From the NCBI RefSeq assembly GCF_003054285.1, contig NZ_QBKS01000001.1, positions 1,240,001-1,304,000 on the forward strand: a stretch of 64,000 bases of DNA, in the 5' to 3' direction. The stretch comes from Litoreibacter ponti (GTDB lineage Bacteria; Pseudomonadota; Alphaproteobacteria; Rhodobacterales; Rhodobacteraceae). The notes under the pieces were generated by a model that saw only the letters and a list, made by a program, of their open reading frames with translations, searched no databases and was not told where the DNA came from. Within the stretch, counting starts at the first letter, position 1. Each line of letters opens with the position of its first letter. The position numbers and the translations under genes were made by a program. Below are positions 60,275 through 64,000 of this stretch, in pieces.

Positions 60275-61654
60275 ATGGCCCCTCGGAAACTCTATGCGGG
60301 AAGTAAACTGCGCGAATTGCGCACGCGCATGTCCCTGACCCAAAAGGCTTTTGCCGAAAAGCTTGGCGTGTCGCTGCCCTACCTCAACCAGATGGAAAAC
60401 AACAACCGCCCTGTGTCGACATCGGTCGTTCTGGCGATGGCGAGCGAGTTCGGCTTTGACGTCACCGAGCTGTCCACCGGCGACGCGGAGCGCATGGTGG
60501 CAGACATGCGCGAGGCCTTGTCCGACCCGGTTTTCTCCGAAATCGATACGCCGCTCGCGGATCTGCGCTTGGCCGCCTCCAACGCGCCGTCGCTCAGTCG
60601 CGCCTTTCTCGAATTGCACCGCGCCTATCGCCAGACCCATGAGCGCCTCGCCTCCCTCGACGAGGTTTTGGGCCAAGAGGCCACGAACTTGCAGGCCTCG
60701 CCGTGGGAAGAGGTCCGGGACTTCTTTCACTATTGCGACAATTACATCGACCCCGTGGACCGCGCGGCAGAGCGCTTCGCCGCAAGCGTCGATGGGGACG
60801 TCCTGCGCGCGAGAAACCTCGACTTCACGCTTCATTTCTCTGGGAAAAAGCCGCTGCGCGCTTACGATCCGGACGCGAATATCCTGACCCTGTCGGCCAG
60901 CGCTGCGCCATCCACACAGCGTTTCCAACTTCTGCACCAGATTGCACTTCTCGAACAAAACGAGCTTCTGGAGGCCACGCTGGACCTCGCCCGCTTCCAG
61001 ACCGACGCCGCGCGCCATATCGCCAAGATCGGATTGGCAAATTACTTCGCGGGCGCGGCCCTGATGCCCTACGCGCGCTTTCTTGAGGCGGCGACCGAGA
61101 CCCGGCATGATCTCGAGCAGCTCGCAGACCGGTTCGGCGCCTCGATCGAGCAGGTCGCCCACCGCCTGTCGACCTTGCAGCGGCCCGGCGCGAAGGGTGT
61201 GCCCTTCTTTTTCGTACGGGTCGATCAGGCGGGCACGATCACCAAGCGCCACTCCGCCACGCGGCTGCAATTCGCGCGCTTCGGTGGGCCCTGCCCGCTT
61301 TGGAATGTACACCGCGCTTTCGAGACGCCGGGCCGGTTCCTGCGCCAACTGGCCGAGACGCCCGACGGCGTGCGCTATATCTCCATCGCACGTGACGTCT
61401 CCAAGCCCGGAGGAAGCTTCGCCGCCCCGACCCGCCGCTTCGCTATCGCCCTTGGCTGCGAAATCACCCACGCGGGCGCGCTGGTTTATGCCGATGACCT
61501 GATGCCCGCGACCCCGCAAGCCTATGAGCCGATTGGGATTTCCTGCCGCATCTGCCCGCGGCGGGACTGCCACCAGCGCTCTGTTCCACCGCTTGAAAGC
61601 AAGCTCAGCGTTGATCACAACCAGCGCGGCACCCTGCCCTACAAGGTTGAATAA
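60275..61654 (+). CDS. pccR: PccR, short-chain fatty acyl-CoA regulator (ScfR family)
   Basis: A 459-residue regulator. Residues 8-65 form an XRE helix-turn-helix (KLRELRTRMSLTQKAFAEKL, then GVSLPYLNQMENNNRPV). The middle is an IrrE/ImmA-like domain whose HExxH zinc motif is degenerate (LLHQIALLEQNE), so it is not a protease. The C-terminal domain carries the CRICPRRDCHQRSVPP cysteine cluster. In Rhodobacter sphaeroides PccR senses propionyl-CoA status and activates pccB. Position near pccB and matching operators make the same role very likely here. The stop shares a base with the next ATG (TAATG). Confidence 0.85.
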   Translation: MAPRKLYAGSKLRELRTRMSLTQKAFAEKLGVSLPYLNQMENNNRPVSTSVVLAMASEFGFDVTELSTGDAERMVADMREALSDPVFSEIDTPLADLRLAASNAPSLSRAFLELHRAYRQTHERLASLDEVLGQEATNLQASPWEEVRDFFHYCDNYIDPVDRAAERFAASVDGDVLRARNLDFTLHFSGKKPLRAYDPDANILTLSASAAPSTQRFQLLHQIALLEQNELLEATLDLARFQTDAARHIAKIGLANYFAGAALMPYARFLEAATETRHDLEQLADRFGASIEQVAHRLSTLQRPGAKGVPFFFVRVDQAGTITKRHSATRLQFARFGGPCPLWNVHRAFETPGRFLRQLAETPDGVRYISIARDVSKPGGSFAAPTRRFAIALGCEITHAGALVYADDLMPATPQAYEPIGISCRICPRRDCHQRSVPPLESKLSVDHNQRGTLPYKVE

Positions 61655-62451
61655 TGCGCGCTCTCCTGCGTGCGCTCGTGATCATTGCCCTGCTCGCCGC
61701 AGGCTATTTTGGGTTGGAGCGTCTGACGGTCTACCCGCTCGATCCACGCCTGATTGCGCCCGACGACCCCCGCCTGAGCGAAACGCGCTTCGACACTATG
61801 ATCGTCTGGACCGCGCCACCGAGGCGGGGCAAGCCAACGGTTCTCTATATCCACGGCAATGCGGGCCACCTGAACAACCGCATCCCGCGGTTCCAGCGCC
61901 TGCTGGACCGCGGCTACGGCATCGTGGCCCCGGGCTTGCGCGGTGGCTCGGGCAGCAAGGGTTGGCCCACGGAGGCCGCGATCAAGGCCGACATCCGCGC
62001 GCTCTACGCGGTCCTGCAGGATGGTGCGCTCACCGGCACCCCGGTCGCACCGATCATCTACGGCGAGAGCATCGGCGCGGCCGTGACGATCCACCTTGTC
62101 GCGTCCCACGCCATGGATCACGGCTGGACGCGGCCCAAGGCGATCATCCTTGAGGCGCCGTTCACGTCGCTGCGCGATGTCGCCGCCCATCTCCACCCCA
62201 GCCTGCCGCTCGCAACGGGGCTGATGCTGAGCCAGTGGCGCAGCATCGACTACGCCCCGCAGATACGCGCGCCACTCCTGATCCTGCATGGGATCGAGGA
62301 CGACCTGATTCCGCTTGAGATGGGCGAGGCGATCCTTCGTGCCGCAGGCTCACAGGACAAGACGCTTTACCCGGTCGAGGGCGCGGGGCATATCAACGTC
62401 TGGACCGGGGCCGCGCAGCGCAGGCTTTACCGGTTTCTGAGCCAATTCTGA
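61654..62451 (+). CDS. Alpha/beta hydrolase, membrane-anchored
   Basis: A 265-residue hydrolase. An N-terminal hydrophobic stretch (LLRALVIIALLAAGYFGLE) may be an uncleaved anchor. The fold is shown by TVLYIHGNAGHLNNR (oxyanion HGNAGH), the nucleophile elbow GESIGAA, then LLILHGIEDDLIPLEMGEAI and EGAGHINVW for the aspartate and histidine. The GNAGH motif is that of BEM46/YfhR-like hydrolases, whose substrates are mostly unknown. It is coupled to pccR by TAATG, so it may be part of the acyl-CoA response. Confidence 0.85.
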   Translation: MRALLRALVIIALLAAGYFGLERLTVYPLDPRLIAPDDPRLSETRFDTMIVWTAPPRRGKPTVLYIHGNAGHLNNRIPRFQRLLDRGYGIVAPGLRGGSGSKGWPTEAAIKADIRALYAVLQDGALTGTPVAPIIYGESIGAAVTIHLVASHAMDHGWTRPKAIILEAPFTSLRDVAAHLHPSLPLATGLMLSQWRSIDYAPQIRAPLLILHGIEDDLIPLEMGEAILRAAGSQDKTLYPVEGAGHINVWTGAAQRRLYRFLSQF

Positions 62452-62459
62452 GGCCCGCC

Positions 62460-63593
62460 ATGGACCACCACGCCAAGTTCCCCGCGATCAGCGATCTGAA
62501 AGCCCGCGCGCGCCGACGCATCCCGCACTTCGTCTGGGAATATCTCGACAGCGCGACGGGGACGGAGGCGACGCTCCGGCGCAACCGGACCGAGCTGGAC
62601 CGCGTGCTGTTCGAGCCCTCGATCCTGCATGGCGAATTCACACCCGATCTGACCACCCGTTTTCTGGGTCATGACTACCCGCTGCCCTTCGGCATCGCCC
62701 CCGTGGGCATGTCAGGGCTGATCTGGCCCGGTGCGGAAAAGACGCTGGCCCGCGCGGCAGCGCAGCTTGGCATCCCTTATTCCATGTCCACTGTCGCCAC
62801 CCAAACACCGGAGGATGTGGCCCCACATCTCGGCGCGCAGGCCTGGTTTCAGATGTATCCGCCCCGCGACCCCGACATTCGCGCCGACATGATGGCCCGC
62901 GCGCGGGCGGCGGGGTTCACGGCGCTGATCCTGACGGTCGACGTTCCGGTCGCCTCGCGGCGGGAGCGCCAGACCCGGGGCGGGCTGACTCAGCCGCCGC
63001 GGCTCACCGGCAGGCTCGCGGTGCAGGCCGCGATGCGCCCGGCGTGGCTGAACGGTATCCGGCAGACCGGCATGCCGCGCATGAAGCTGATGGACAGCTA
63101 TGCTGATCAGTCGGTGAAGCTGTCCTCGACAGAGCATGTCGGCTACCTTCTGCGCACCTCACCCGACTGGGATTACCTGCACAGGCTTCGTGATGAATGG
63201 GACGGTCCTCTGTTGGTCAAAGGCGTGGCCAATCCGCAGGATGCAGAGTGGCTGGAGCAAGCGGGCGTCGATGCTATCTGGGTGTCGAACCACGCGGGCC
63301 GCCAATTCGATGGAGGCCCCTCGACCATCGAGCGGCTCCCCCTTGTGCGCGCCGCGACGAAGCTGCCGCTCGTTATGGATAGCGGGATCGAAGGTGGTTT
63401 GGATATCTTGCGTGCGCTCGCCCTAGGGGCGGATTTCGTCATGCTGGGCCGCGCGTGGCACTACGCGCTCGGCGCGATCGGCGACGCAGGCCCCGCGCAT
63501 CTGGCGGATATGCTTGCCAAGGACATGGCTTCCAATATGGGCCAACTCGGCGCGCGCGATCTGACGATGCTGGCCGACAGGCTGGTTCGGTAG
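62460..63593 (+). CDS. lldD: FMN-dependent alpha-hydroxy-acid oxidase / L-lactate dehydrogenase
   Basis: A 377-residue FMN enzyme. It opens with RIPHFVWEYLDSATGTEATL, binds FMN through PFGIAPVGMSG and WFQMYPPRDP, and has the active-site signature SNHAGRQFDGGPS, whose histidine abstracts the proton. It oxidises L-lactate or another alpha-hydroxy acid, feeding electrons to quinone or O2; exact specificity is open. Usual C-terminal FVMLGRAWHYALGAIGDAG and an ALGARDLTML end are present (QLGARDLTM). It starts 8 bases after the hydrolase stop, so it is likely in the pccR operon. Confidence 0.9.
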   Translation: MDHHAKFPAISDLKARARRRIPHFVWEYLDSATGTEATLRRNRTELDRVLFEPSILHGEFTPDLTTRFLGHDYPLPFGIAPVGMSGLIWPGAEKTLARAAAQLGIPYSMSTVATQTPEDVAPHLGAQAWFQMYPPRDPDIRADMMARARAAGFTALILTVDVPVASRRERQTRGGLTQPPRLTGRLAVQAAMRPAWLNGIRQTGMPRMKLMDSYADQSVKLSSTEHVGYLLRTSPDWDYLHRLRDEWDGPLLVKGVANPQDAEWLEQAGVDAIWVSNHAGRQFDGGPSTIERLPLVRAATKLPLVMDSGIEGGLDILRALALGADFVMLGRAWHYALGAIGDAGPAHLADMLAKDMASNMGQLGARDLTMLADRLVR

Positions 63594-63601
63594 GCAAAAG
63601 A

Positions 63602-63627
63602 AAACGGGCCCCCGAGGGGACCCGTTT
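63602..63627. terminator. Bidirectional hairpin between lldD and the pseudoazurin gene
   Basis: AAACGGG (63602-63608) pairs with CCCGTTT (63621-63627), with an inner CCCC/GGGG. On the plus strand TTTCCA follows the stem; on the minus strand TTTTCTTTT follows. It can end both convergent genes and is stronger for the minus strand. Confidence 0.8.
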
Positions 63628-63647
63628 CCACGTCAAATTAACCTGAT

Positions 63648-64000
63648 TTAGCTGGTCTGTTCATCTTCTTCTTCGACATCCACCACGCTTGCGCGGGCTT
63701 CTTCGACCAAGGCTTCGATCTTCTTGCCGCCTTTGCCCGGAATGCGGGCGTCAAGGATCTGTTCGGCATTGCTGACGTCATCATTCACCATGATCAAAGC
63801 GACCATACCCATGGCCTGGTGCGGGGTACAGATGACCGCGGTCAGACCCGCTTCGGTCACCTCATACTCGACGGCTTTGTTGATCTTGCCGCGGAAGGGT
63901 TCTTGACCTTCCGGTACCGCGTTCTTCACCGACGCGGCATTGTGCGATTTGTCGGTCGGCACAAAGCGGATCACATCGCCGATCTCGGCACGGATCAACT
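63648..64000 (-). CDS. Pseudoazurin, 5' end outside the window
   Basis: At least 117 codons of a type I copper protein; the gene runs off the right edge. The cupredoxin core reads GDVIRFVPTDKSHNAASVKN and later LTAVICTPHQAMGMVALIMV, giving the copper ligands His (SHN), Cys and His (CTPH) and Met (GMV). This protein carries electrons in the periplasm, classically to nitrite or nitrous-oxide reductases. Compared with other pseudoazurins the C-terminal helix is followed by an acidic end (VVDVEEEDEQTS). Neither reductase is in view. Confidence 0.9.
   Translation of the reverse strand, partial: LIRAEIGDVIRFVPTDKSHNAASVKNAVPEGQEPFRGKINKAVEYEVTEAGLTAVICTPHQAMGMVALIMVNDDVSNAEQILDARIPGKGGKKIEALVEEARASVVDVEEEDEQTS

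Noticed and set aside
60275..61654. PccR as an active ImmA/IrrE-type protease
   Set aside because: The expected HExxH motif reads HQIAL, so the zinc site is not intact.

Overview
The window reads as chromosomal DNA of an alphaproteobacterium of the order Rhodobacterales, most likely the Roseobacter group. Evidence: high GC; a PccR/ScfR-type regulator beside pccB; single-chain PntA with PntB; a 7Fe-8S FdxA next to a CarD-like regulator; a VPLPA-CTERM protein; a short (449 aa) ProS; DUF3422, DUF6497 and DUF4174 proteins. Genes are dense, often with 1-11 base overlaps. I see no tRNA, rRNA, CRISPR array, transposase, integrase or prophage. The placement is inferred from gene content, not from a search.

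Layout. 1-5.1 kb: a DppABCDF-type ABC importer, with a strong hairpin between the binding protein and the first permease. 5.1-9.9 kb: membrane protein, DUF3422 protein, MATE exporter and YghU-like thiol transferase. 10.0-12.7 kb: a five-gene minus-strand cluster (MddA/NnrU-like membrane methyltransferase, UbiG-like methyltransferase, DUF4149 protein, 55-aa protein, NAD(P)-binding protein). 12.9-18.8 kb: 2-oxoglutarate oxygenase, pntAB, SDR, GNAT. 18.8-21.5 kb: four tandem perfect palindromes, hppD with a divergent Lrp-type regulator, and a Tat-exported cyclase. 21.6-25.3 kb: KefC-like antiporter whose start codon lies in a hairpin, then divergent cobT/cobS. 25.4-31.7 kb: CarD, FdxA, S4 protein, SUV3-like helicase, TPR protein, SCP2 protein and lipase-like hydrolase. 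31.7-35.5 kb: VPLPA-CTERM protein with a LuxR-type solo, then lolC/lolD. 35.8-40.5 kb: universal stress protein, AGCS symporter, and a lower-GC GT25/GT2/FkbM trio. 40.5-48.2 kb: proS, SH3 protein, ppx, ppk1, hda, AI-2E exporter.

48.3-63.6 kb is centred on propionyl-CoA: methylmalonyl-CoA mutase, PccA, PccB and PccR are all present with small accessory genes between them. Two 16-base repeats exactly 40 bases apart precede pccB and look like PccR operators. The epimerase that completes the route to succinyl-CoA is not in the window. The right edge cuts a pseudoazurin gene.

The signal ordinary annotation explains least is a set of intergenic palindromes: four tandem 22-base perfect palindromes at 18.8 kb, a related pair between ppk1 and ppx, and two double-hairpin units with outer GC clamps at 26.9 and 48.25 kb. 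Other points of interest are a start codon inside a stem, a probable LuxR-solo operator, and several very small genes (21, 44, 55 and 63 aa).
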